Source: Linnemannia hyalina
Taxonomy: Eukaryota > Mortierellomycota > Mortierellomycetes > Mortierellales > Mortierellaceae
Direction of reading: 5' to 3'
Length of the DNA: 64,000 nucleotides
Assembly (NCBI GenBank): GCA_019671135.1
Contig: JAHRHY010000015.1
Coordinates: 620,001-684,000, forward strand
Shown: piece after piece, positions 1-10,858 of the stretch
How the letters are laid out: every line of letters starts with the position of its first letter
Numbering within the stretch: position 1 is the first letter of the stretch
Notes under the pieces: generated by a model
What the model saw: only the letters and a program-made list of their open reading frames with translations
Told to the model about the DNA's origin: nothing
Database searches by the model: none
Program-made: the position numbers and the translations under genes

Positions 1-748
1 GCTCATCTTCTTGTTTCCTATCTTGGGTCTCGTCCTCTACTTGTAAGTTACTAACCAGGAACAACAAAACGGTCCCCTGTTTGATACGACCTCCCCTCCA
101 TACCTCTCCACTTTCCACCTTCTTCTTTCGTCCTCACGCCACCATCGTCGCCTTTTCATGCAACTTCGCCAACCAACCTTTTTTCGTTCGTTTCGGGCTT
201 TCTCGAGGGTGTTTGGACAGGACATGGCAGTACATTCGATTGCTTACATATGCAGTTGACGAGAGAAAAAATAGCGCGCCATAATTTTGTTTTCTTTCTC
301 CCGTCCATTTTTTTTTTGAGTTTATCCGCGGCGTTGCGTGCAGCAGACACAAGGACAAAGCAAAGGACCGAGGCGCAAGCGGACTCCTTTATCTTGTTTG
401 TTTTCCAACACGCTGACTTTTCTCTTTATTTCATACTTTCTTCATTGATAGCTTGTTCGGTGGTCGTGAGGAGCACAACTCTGGATACGAGTCGATTGCT
501 TAACAACCAGGATAACTCACACAAGAAAAGCCTTCCTTTTCCTCTTTCCTTCTCCTCCCCCCCCCCCCACCCCCTGAAACTTTTGTCGTAAATAAAATCA
601 CACACTCTGTAAAACAAAAAACCGCATTACACAAAAGAAAAATTACGCCATGCCAAGACGAGAGATGTGCACACATTGTGAGAAAAATTGGACAAATCTT
701 GGCAGGAGAGCACGTTTTTTTTAATGCATTCATGAAGATATGTACTCG
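1..748. other. Intergenic, no gene seen
   Basis: About 750 bases of pyrimidine-rich sequence with a C-run near 558-570. Small open frames occur on both strands but none shows domain content or flanking splice sites. It probably holds the 3' flank of the RABL3-like gene and part of a neighbour outside the window. Confidence 0.5.
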
Positions 749-2138
749 CTATGATCTCGACCCAGTAGGCGTATGGCCTCGACTGCTGTTGTTGCTGCTG
801 TTGGCTCGACTGGTATATGTTGGCACACCCATATTGCTGCTGTACTGGCCTAGCACAGTTCGATTGCGCTCATACTGGGCACGGAGGGAACTCTTGGTGG
901 TCGAATGGGTCGTGCTACTGCTGTTTCCGGTGGGGGTAATGGGCCGTGCAGGTGTCGGGGACTCTGCACGTCTTGGCGGAATTGCGGCGTCATTGACAGC
1001 AGTAACAGAACTTCCTCCAGTGAAGGTTGCGAAATCCATGATTGGGATGGAGGACGAGGTAGGGTCTGTGTCGTTTGAGGGCGTTGAACGGCTATGGTTG
1101 TGGTGGCTCTGGTATTGCTGTTCTGGTGTCGGAGTAGGAGGCTGACGCGTGTATCCAGGAAGGGGAGAGGGGGTCGAAGAAGAAGAACCAAAAGACGGCG
1201 TTGCCTGATGTTGTGGTCGGTAGTGGTGGCTGCTGTTCGCGTGTCCGTGTCGAGACGTCCTTGGATCGATGATTTGGTTGAAAAACATGTTGAACGCGAT
1301 GGAGGTCGAAGAGTTGGGCATAAACTCTGTAGCAGAGACAGCGCAGACCGATATGGCCTCTCCACCATACTTGGTCACCAATTCCTGACCCACCGCCATA
1401 CCAGTACCACTACTGCTGCCGCCTTTTCCTTGGCTGTACCCTACCCCGGTTGCCATGTCATTCTTGGTTCCCACAACCAACAATGGAATGTTGAGAGAAC
1501 CCTGGAGATTGCTTGATGATGGCCACCCTCCTGCGGCAGCTCGTCCTTGAGAAGATGCCTCAAGGTAGTCAGCAATCCACTTCCAGAGGTTCTCATAACT
1601 CCTCCTATTACACAAGTCATGTACGAGAATGATCCCTTGGTAAGATACACCACTGTAATACATGCTTCTCGATTTAGGATGTCGCACAGCTGGGGATCCA
1701 GACACGTCGTAAAACTCTATGAATGTTGGGTCCGAGGTCGAAAGATCGGACGATGATTGTGTTGAGGAGGTAGTATTAGCGGTGGAGCGACTGGAGAGGA
1801 GCGAGGGAATTCCTGAGCGTGCTGTGGAGGTGGCAGCTGCGGTTGGGATTGTAGAGGAGTGGAGACGGACGTTGATGTCGCAGCCGACGGTTGGGACAGG
1901 GGTTCGTTGGGGTTCGTTGTTGCACAGGATGTGTACCAGACTGGTCTTGCCCTGCAGTCAATGGGGCAATTGAGAAGTGAAGAATGTTTTTTTTGCTGAG
2001 TTCTCCATACATACGATAACAATGCTATTAGCATTTGTAGGCGACGTGATTGGGTTTAAGGCTTACCACGCCCGAGTCGCCTAGGACGAGGACCTTGTAG
2101 GAGGTGTCTTGGGCAGAGTGTGACGAGTAAGGGTTCAT
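749..2138 (-). CDS. RABL3: RABL3-like small GTPase with long Ser/Thr-rich tail
   Basis: Two exons: 2138-2067 and 1951-749, with a 115-bp intron. The join rebuilds the P-loop GDSGVGKTSL at residues 18-27, which is strong support for the splice. The protein is 424 aa. Downstream come the switch-II-like segment YDVSGSPAVRHPKSRSMYY, then GIILVHDLCN, the guanine-specificity motif GTKND and a G5-like VCAVSAT. The YDVSGS plus GIILVHDL pattern is typical of Rab-like protein 3, whose G3 lacks the usual Gln. The last ~170 residues are Ser/Pro/Thr/Gln-rich and end GSRS with no prenylatable Cys, as in RABL3. Known RABL3 proteins are about 235 aa, so the tail is a fungal extension. The gene diverges from RAB3GAP1. 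Function is inferred: a non-prenylated Rab-family regulator of trafficking or prenylation. Confidence 0.85.
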
Positions 2139-2479
2139 GGTTGCAGAGTGTGAAATGATGCCCTGTTGTTATTGCTATGTGGGATGGAAGGATGAGACGA
2201 CAAGGTGGAGGTGATGAAGAGAAGAGTGAATGTCGCGTTTGTAGTGAGATGTCTAGAGGCGGAGAGTATGAAGGATGAAGAAAGTGTAGAAAGACAGTTG
2301 CATGGGTCATTCATCACTCTCGACTGTCACCTTTAACTATCGGTGGCGTCACGTGTAGAGCCACGCGTGAAACTTCGGTCGCTTTGCCTCCTTTTCCCTT
2401 CAAGCTCGTTCTTCTTCGTCCTTCTCAACACCCACCTCTTTTCACTTTCTCTTCAACTAAAAGGACATGGACGACAGAC
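2139..2479. promoter_or_regulatory. Bidirectional promoter between RABL3-like and RAB3GAP1 genes
   Basis: The 341 bases separate the two divergent start codons, so both promoters must lie here or overlap the 5' ends. A palindromic E-box CACGTG sits at 2350-2355. The RAB3GAP1 side is a CT-rich leader. No clear TATA box was seen. Confidence 0.6.
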
Positions 2480-5400
2480 ATGGACGACTTTGAGAACTTT
2501 GAGTTTATCGACTACACAACTTCAGGGCCATGGGAACGCTTCATCACCCAAATCGAGGACAGTCTCCGCTCATGGGGTCTCGTTGACAACAGCCTTGGTG
2601 TCTTTGACCCCGCCGCCATCGCTGCATCCCAAAGCGTCGGCTCGGACGACTTGTCGACACCTAACCTAGCAGGAGTCGGCAGCAGCAGCGATGGTACAGC
2701 CACTCAGACACATTCGCCCAAGAGCCCCAAATCTAAGGTCTATCAGCTTCGGGAGATGTTGAGCCTCGACGATGCCACCTATGCGCTGTCATATCAATAC
2801 CACCCAGCCAAGATCCGCCTCGCAGAAGGTGTCGAGAGGATCGATTTGGATTTCTTGCCGATCTCTCTGGAAGGCGTTGTTCACCACAGCCTCCACCGCT
2901 GGACAGCACAGACCCACATCCTCATCATCTCTCCCGTCACCATCTCGGATATATTTGCCACCTCGCTCAGCTCGTCTTCGTCCTCAGCCTCCTCAGCAAT
3001 CATCGACCTCAGTAGTGCCAAACTGCTGTTGTCGTCATTTGCGATCGCATTTCAGAACACAGGATGCAACATACCCGTCTTTGTGCCGACAGGGCAGCCC
3101 TGGAATATGACTTTTACGGGACTCATGATCCAGTCCATACCATCTTCCTCCTTAACACCTAATTCAGATCAACCTGATCTCCTCAACGACGAACACGACG
3201 ACGACGGCCAGGCGATTGAGGTGCGATTCAACACTGTACATGTGCCCTACCCACCCGTACAGTACACACACCTTTCAGGAATTATGGACTACTTTATTGA
3301 GCGCATGGGGATCGAGGACGACGACCCAGCCTCTTCACCCGGGAACCATAGCCAGAGCACCAAGGAACAAATTCATGCCTCGGCACTCTTCAGCTACGAC
3401 CTTGTCAATTGGCGTGACGAAGACTGGAAGCGGTGGGGGGACCCATTGGAGGTTGAGAGCAGGAGGGCATCCAGTACCAGGGATCGGGACGGTGACGTAA
3501 CGACCTTTCAAGTGGACGAAGAACCTACCATGAACACACCGAGCGACAGCGTCAACATTGAGGACATGAAAACCGAGAATCGAGCTCTATCAATCCTTCC
3601 TATCCCTGTCCTCCCCTTTGGACCCGTCCAGGATCCGCTGAAATCACTTCGACTCTTGGCACGCTTCGGTACGTACCCTGACCTTTTGGCATTGAATCTC
3701 CACCGCAACTTTATGGAGAAAAAGCGTTTCGTAAATTAATAACCCGCTCTATTTCTTATGTGTTTTCAGCTTCCGCACCTTGCACGGTATATCTGGACAG
3801 CAAAAACTTTGCGGACATGGACGCCAGCTACGCCAACATCTGGATCCTGAACGCAACGTTCAAAGAGGGCGATTATGGCATTCTCAGCGGGATCATGGAG
3901 GACGCAATTGCTTCCTGGAGCTCGGAGAGCGTTGGTCGAGGAGGAGCCGATGGAAAGGCTCAGAAGGACCAAACATACAGCGGCGCTCTTCTCAACAAAG
4001 GCGCCAAGCTCATCCAAGGAACGATTACCATGGTGGACACGATGGACGTGGAGAATATCGTCGACGCCCTCTTCGAGATGCCTGTGGAGGAGCCTCCAGC
4101 AAAGTCGACGGCGTCAAACAGGATCGAGACAGAATGCGGTGTCCGGATCATACCAGCTTCAGAACTCGGCCTACAATTCAAATACGCCACAACCATCCCT
4201 TACAACTCGTTCCTCTGGAGGATGATCCAATACCTGATCGATGTCATCTCGCCCAACTCGGAAATATCCTACGCGACTTCTGTGATGGGATTCCTGAAGG
4301 TTCTCTGGTCAGAGCTCCTGAAGCAGTTCTATACGCGGTGGGAGAACAGTCTTTTGATCCCCATGGTCGACATTTACGGAGGAGGCGCTTACGAATCAGA
4401 GGCAGGATCGAGCGGCGAACGGAAACCGGTGGCGATCGATCTTCGATACAACCTCCTTCACCAAAAGTTGTCGATGCTCAACTGTTGTATTGCCCGCCAG
4501 ATTGTTCGCAACAAGGAGGCCCCTCGCGACGTACACCCGGTTCTGAGACGCCGCAAGGAAAAGGTCATCGTCGAGGACAAGTCTGGATTGAACACTTCGT
4601 CATTGCCAGGATCAGGAACTACATCACCAACATCTGAACAGACTTATGGAGCTCAGTTCCAGAACCTGCTGCATGGACTCTCTGATATCTCTCGACCCCG
4701 CTCTGCTGATGTTGTACCGATGGCCAAGCGGCTTTTGAAGAACGTCAAGAACAGAGCTGTCTCCAGTCAACAAGCGACGACGTCGCTCTCTCCTTCAGTC
4801 TCATCTGTATCATTCACTGGATCCAAAACGGAGCCCTCATCGCCTACCGCATCGATGCCTATACCCCAGGTGGTAACACCCCGAGGACGCCACAGCAGCA
4901 GCCGACACTCTAGTCAGCATCTGTTCCACCCGACGAGGACCACCATCGGGAGCGATGATGATGATGAAGACGTGTTTTATGACCCTATGGAGGCGAGCGA
5001 GGTGATTCTGGATCCCATGGATATGCAACGACGCGCACATTCGCAATCGCTGACAGAGTCATTTGTTGCGCTCAAGTACTCCTCGAGTGCGGATTCGCAA
5101 TCGGGTATCTTGGTGAACGACCTTGACCAGATGACCGTCAGCGCCAGTGGTCCAGATCCTCGGGAGGTTGCTGATCCTCACAAGAGTGAGGGGGGGCTGA
5201 AGCCGCTCAAGGACTTGAAGCTTCTTGAAACTGGTGCACCGTTGATGATCCCCAAACTTCAGGAGCCTGGATATATGACCGAGGATATGATCCAGCAGCA
5301 GGAGGAGCTGTTTGAGACGCTGGGTTCTTCTTCTGATGGGGCCAAAATGCGAGCCAAAATGCAGTCAACGCAGCTCATCTCTGGTAAGGTTCCTTTTCAC

Positions 5401-6802
5401 TCTCTACACGTGCATATCGCAATGAATGCGGAGACTTGTCGCGTTCAACTAACAGTTATTGTTATCCTTGTTGCTAAAGATATGGAGGCGTTCAAGGCGG
5501 CAAATCCGGGATGTGTTTTGGGCGACTTTATTCGGTGGCATTCGCCAAAGGACTGGGCCGAGGACAAGCGTCAGATGAGCGCGCGTATGGCTGACGCTGG
5601 CAACTATTGGCAAGAACTGTGGGCCGTAAGTGTTTTCCTGTCATTCTATGGCTGAAAATGTAGTCTGTCTTCGCAAGGGGCCAGCTTCATCTGTGATCTG
5701 GACAGCAGTTACTAACAGTGGTATGGGTCTCTTTTGTCTTTTCTCTTGAGACAGAACTCGAAGCGTATCCCTGTGGGTCGTCAAACGCCGCTGTTCAACT
5801 ACAACCAAGAGGCGGCCAAAGTACTGTATTACCTTGACAGTCTTTCAGGAGACCAGCTCTTCCTCAAGTAAGTCGCGCTAAGCTCTCCTAAGAACTGCTC
5901 GAACGACAATCTTTTACATTGGTCACAGCACTACAACACTAAAACACAATCCGGTATTGAATTTTGAAATGTAAACAAAAATTAGCTTGTTGCCGTCGAT
6001 GTTTCTTCTTGCGTATGACACGCTGGCTTCTCATCCAGTAGCATCACACATCCGCCAAGTGGCGATCGGACTGAAGGAACTTGCCAAGGAGCTGACTGTG
6101 TTTCCCTGGAACGAGCTCACTGCTGGCGAGGAGGATTTGCATCTTGATGTGGTTATTGACAAGTTCCGCGATGTCGAGCTCCTAATGGGTCGTGCCATTG
6201 CTCTTATCCGAAAGGTATGACTTGTAGACGCGCGTTTGTGGGGTCGGGAGGTATTCTTTTTTGCAAGAAAAAAAAAACTCCCTGCTGACATCTGATATAC
6301 TTTTTTTTTTTTTTTTTTTTTTTTTGCTGAAAGTTCCCTGAGCAATATAGGTTGGTGGAGAGGATCTTGGAAGACTTGGAGACGGTTGTCGAGGATGGCG
6401 AAGAGCGCGAATGTGTCTATGATCTATTTTCTATTGGAGGTAAAACAACAGTTTGATTTCATCCGAGCCCCTGACTTTGTGTGCAAATAATTTTTGCCCC
6501 CGCCGACTGAACATCTCTCTAATTTGCATCTGTCTAACACACAAAATCTAAATACGTATGTAGGATCGCTGCAATCGTCGTTCCCACAACCGACATCACG
6601 CGAGTTTGTGCTCGAGACGTTCGATCCATCAGATATGTCAGATTTCACCTCCGTGTCGTCGTCCTCTCCAAGCGCAATGGCCCTTGAACCCATCGCTGGA
6701 GGATGGCATACACGGCCATTGCAGAGACGCATGTATGCGTGCTTCAAAGAGTCTGAGGTTCGTATTGTAGAGGCCGTGGCCAAGGATGGCATGTACATGT
6801 AA
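2480..6802 (+). CDS. RAB3GAP1: Rab3 GTPase-activating protein catalytic subunit
   Basis: Seven exons: 2480-3668, 3770-5383, 5480-5625, 5755-5867, 5986-6214, 6334-6439, 6564-6802. They join in frame to 1211 aa. The N-terminus FEFIDYTTSGPWERFI matches the animal opening (F-I-DYTT-WERF). The catalytic region reads FKAANPGCVLGDFIRWHSP and then WANSKRIPVGRQ. The Arg in FIRW (about residue 953) aligns by eye with the catalytic Arg finger of human RAB3GAP1. The middle, about residues 640-890, is Ser-rich and acidic and probably disordered. With RAB3GAP2 this family acts as a Rab3 GAP and a Rab18 GEF at ER and autophagic membranes. Start chosen at the ATG opening MDDFENF; the frame stays open upstream but without a good ATG. 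Intron 5 has a 25-T run next to its acceptor. Confidence 0.93.
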
Positions 6803-7024
6803 CAAAATCAATAACAACAACAAACTCTCTTTAACAAAAGTGATAACAAAAACAAAACAAAAATGTAATATGGAATTTTTTTTAATTTTTTTTTTTGTTT
6901 TCCAGCCATCGCTTCTATTAAGTTTTTTGTATGTGTTTTTGCTTTGGTTGTTTGGTTGTTTTGGTTGTATGCTTTCGGTTGCATGTGTTATTGAATTGTT
7001 GGCAAAGTGTGCAGCATTTTTTTA

Positions 7025-10000
7025 CTACATCTCCATGGCACCGACACGGCGCATGATCCAGATCCGGCCTTCAGTCTTGACCTGAAGTGGGCTGCACGCA
7101 GTCCACAACGAGGCGACAGACTCCTTTGGACTCGACACTACTGTTGACACAGCAGAGACCAACTCCTTGATCGCCCGAGGGCAGGCCTCCTTGATCTGCG
7201 AGAGTGGGACACGCTGAATGCCCGCATAGCCATTGACCTGCTCCAGTATAACAAAGTCGTCCTTATGGAAAGCAGGTTGAGAAGTCAAGAGGTGGGTATA
7301 GTGCAAGTAATCCCGACGGTGACGGTGCGATTCGTCCTTGGAATAAGTCCATGGCTTGTGAAGCAAGAAGGGGGGGTTGTGGGCAGCATCGTATGAATAT
7401 GTAGGCAAGGTTACTGAGGTTCCAATCTCGCCAAATCGGCTGCATCCTGTCTCGGCCGCTGCTCCGTCAATATGTACCGTAGCTGCTAGACAATCGGTTA
7501 TTGCAGAAAGGAAAATTGTGAGTAAGGAAAATTGTGAGTAAGAGAATGAAAAGTATTCACTTGACAAATTGTGTAGATACGATTGAATCGGAGGGACGGA
7601 TTTTTACCTGCAGCAAACCGGTGAAGATCAAGTTTGTGGAGACGTTGAAGGGCTTGGCCACCAGGGTAATTGAGACTGGAGATTGCAGATTGAGCAACGC
7701 TTGAGATGAAGCTCAATCCAACAGCTCCCAAAAGAACAACTGCCAACACCTTATATACAATCGTCTTGCGCTTCAAACTAAACCATAGAGAGAATACGAA
7801 AAGAGTGAGTATTAAAAGCGGGGGAATACAAGGCATATAAAGAAAGTATTCTCGAGTAAGAATATCAGAAAGAAGTCAACTTACATCCAAGCAAGGGTGA
7901 TGGCGGCACCGAGGTTGAGGAGAGGGACGACATAGATGACAAAGCGCCACTCCTTGTGTCCCAAGAACGAGTACAGGGTGACAAAGACACCAGCAGGCAA
8001 GAGATAGCGTCTCAACCGCTGCTCCACGACCGTTCCCGCCAAAGCCAGAGGTAAAGCCAATCCTGCAATCTTGGGCAAGAGGACCAAGAAGTAAGTGTAC
8101 CAGGGCGAAACTCCCCAGGCGACCGATTTGCCCTCAACGGCATTGAACCAAAAGACTGCTCCCTCGGCCCACATCCAGGTCTGCCAGAACCACGAATCAA
8201 TCGCAATGGCAATTGCCACACTGGCAACACCAGCCTTGATTCCCTCCAAAACTGTCGTCCAGAATCCAAGACGGGTCATAGCCAGCTCGAGAAGAATAAT
8301 AGGACCCATGAGGATCAGGATCTCAGATCTGAAGAGAACCGTCGCAAAGACAAGGCAGTCGATCATTCGGAGCAGCGAACACTCTGTTGCGCGCCTGGTA
8401 CCCGTTTGTTGAAAAGAGGGTGAAGCCTTCATCCAGTACGAGTATGCAACATTAACTATCACACGCAGGCAACAAAAATACAACAATCGTAATTAGTTTT
8501 TGAAACGCAATTCGAATTCGCGAACGGCTAAAAAAAGGAGAACGGGAATTCCTTACCAATGGAGAGAGCAAAGGTGTTGGGCAAGGTCCTGCCAGCATAG
8601 AAAAGCCAGTGGAACTGCGAAGCCGAGACGACCATGAACAAGATGCTGACTGTCCTGCCAAACTGGTGACGGATCCCCCGACTCATTTGATGCCATCCCA
8701 AGAATGTGAACAATCCCAACACAGATCGAACTGAGGGGTGGGGAAGAAAAAGAAGGGGAGAGACGTAATTTTCCCGAAGAGTGGTAGAATGGAAAGAGAG
8801 AAGCGTTTTCCCCCGACCACACAGGGACAGAAAAGAAGAGAGAGACAATAAAATAAGGGGTTAGACAAAGCACACACGAGCCATGAATGCAACTAAAACG
8901 TTTGACGTGTCGACATATCAACAAATGTAACCAACTGCATTGACAACAGAGAAGTAAAACATTCAGCAAAATAAGGGGAGGTAGGATAGTTTCTCTTTTG
9001 TTTTCCCTCCTCCTTTCTTCTTCTCCTTACCAATGACTTGACCGACAAGGCCCTTGGGAAGACCAGAGTCTGGAGCAAAGAAACGCGCAATTGCCATCAA
9101 AGGCCAGCTTCCCGCGGCCAAGAGGAGCGGACCCACAAAAGTCCTTGGGACGACCCCCGGGAACTCCAAGTGATCATACTAAACGGTCCAGAAGAGAGAG
9201 AGAGAGGGAAAAAAATATTTAGAGATCGAAAGAATAACAGATTATCAAGTAAGCAAACTGCATTCCGTTTACCATATCCCATGTACAGAAGGAAAAATAA
9301 ACACAAACATGAAAAAAAAAAAAAAAAAAAAAATGCCGGACCAAGGCTTGTGCTCAGGGAACATCGCTGGTTCCAATAACAACAAACGGGTTCAATCCAC
9401 ATCGATGATGTACCAGCGCGGTTTGCGGTTCTCTCTTTCTCCGCCTTGTAACCACTGATCGATATCAGACAAACCCCGCGACAATGTCGCTATTGGACAA
9501 AGAAAGCTGACAAGAATAACAATGAGATGATATCGCTTATGTAGTTTACCTGCTGAACACCCTTGGAGGTCATTCCATAGTTGAGGATATCATGAGTTGC
9601 CTGTAGGTTGAAGCTCTCCTCGACTTTGGTATAGGGGGCCACAACGATGTGAGCAAGGACCAACAGGAAGACTGAGCTCTGAACAATGTACTCGAGAGCT
9701 GTCCACGATTGCACCGAAGGCTGCTTTTTGGAAGATGTATCGTCCGAGACAAATGTCTTTGTGTAGGATGTGGTCGTGGTTGTTGTGATCGTCCTTCCGT
9801 CGGCCGAGGATACAGTGGTCGAGGACGATGAAGGCGAAGAAGGAGGTAAGAAAGAGGACGGAGAGACGGAAACCCCAGAGTCATAGGATGCCAGGGACGA
9901 AGACGAGCTGTGGGAAGAAGGAAGGTTGCTGTCGAAACGGACAGTCTTGTTTCCACCGGTCTTGGGCTCGTCCGGGTTGTGGAGCGAGAGTGCGCTCTTT

Positions 10001-10188
10001 CTCTTCTTTATGACTCCGTTTGCATGCCCGTGTCCATTTGTGTGGGTGTATCCGTTTGAGAAGCCGTTAGTGTCGGAGGTTGCAGTGGTTGCGGTTGTAG
10101 TTGTAGTTGTAGCTGTAGCTGTAGTTGTGGAGGTGGTGTGAGTTTCGTTGTGGAGGGTAGGGTGCTCCTCCATCTCGGTTGTTGCCAT
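7025..10188 (-). CDS. ALG12: Dolichyl-P-Man:Man7GlcNAc2-PP-dolichol alpha-1,6-mannosyltransferase
   Basis: Six exons, listed 5' to 3' on the minus strand: 10188-9550, 9178-9031, 8730-8557, 8455-7885, 7777-7608, 7485-7025, giving 720 aa. GT22-family hallmarks: [18 protein letters not shown] after the first membrane segment, [17 protein letters not shown], and the late [15 protein letters not shown] signature, with many hydrophobic helices between. [13 protein letters not shown] is specific to ALG12 within GT22. The enzyme adds the eighth mannose to the lumenal lipid-linked oligosaccharide in the ER. Yeast Alg12 is about 550 aa. The excess is mainly a ~160-residue cytosolic N-terminal extension, Thr-rich then Ser/Pro-rich, before the first helix. 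It converges on RAB3GAP1 with 222 bp between stop codons. Confidence 0.93.
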
Positions 10189-10858
10189 TTGGTTCAGGGA
10201 GGAGGTTGGTATGTGGATGAGCAAAGGTTGATGAGGGAGTGAGAAGGGTAAGTAAGCAAGAGGGTGAGAGGTGGAGAAAGAGAGAGAGGAGAAAAGGAAA
10301 TAAAAGAGAAGAGGAGAAGGAAGAAGTAAAAGAAGAAAAGAAGAAGAACTAAAAGAAGGAGAAAAGATGAGGCAAGACGCAGAGAGAAAGAGAGAGAGAA
10401 AGAGAAGAGGGAGTGTGTTTGTTCTGTTGCTCTGGCTGTTGGAGCAGCTGCCTGTCTGCCTGTCTGTCACACAGCATTAGTGCGCGTCGGCACTGGCTGG
10501 TCGAGTGAGTGTCCCTCTTGCCAGCCCAGCCAGGGGTGTGGGATGTGGAAGAGGAAGGGGAAGGTGCATCAAACTCTAAAGGGTGTAAAGAGACAGAGAA
10601 GGGGACAACAACCATAAGGGGACAAAGAGCGGGAAAAAATAGAAAAAAAAAGGAGTGACACGAACTGCGACTGCACCGCAGAGCATCATAAACGGGGGGA
10701 CCATACAACAAACCGGCATGAGATAAAAAATAATAATAATAATAGGAAAATACCACAACAACCTCGCTTTCATTTGCCGTCTACTATCAATGCTAAATGC
10801 TCGTCGTCTACTGCAAACTATTCATACAACATTTATTGCTACTGCCTCCTGCACTGCA
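10189..10858. other. ALG12 upstream region and Rim15 3' flank
   Basis: A strongly pyrimidine-rich leader on the minus strand (10189-10420) precedes ALG12, followed by an (AAT)n microsatellite near 10729-10742. At 10832-10837 the minus strand carries AATAAA, 22 bp past the Rim15-type stop codon, a plausible poly(A) signal. No gene seen. Confidence 0.5.

Noticed and set aside
9380..9410. tRNA B-box-like GGTTCAATCC
   Set aside because: No cloverleaf can be formed from the flanking bases; it sits inside ALG12 intron 1.
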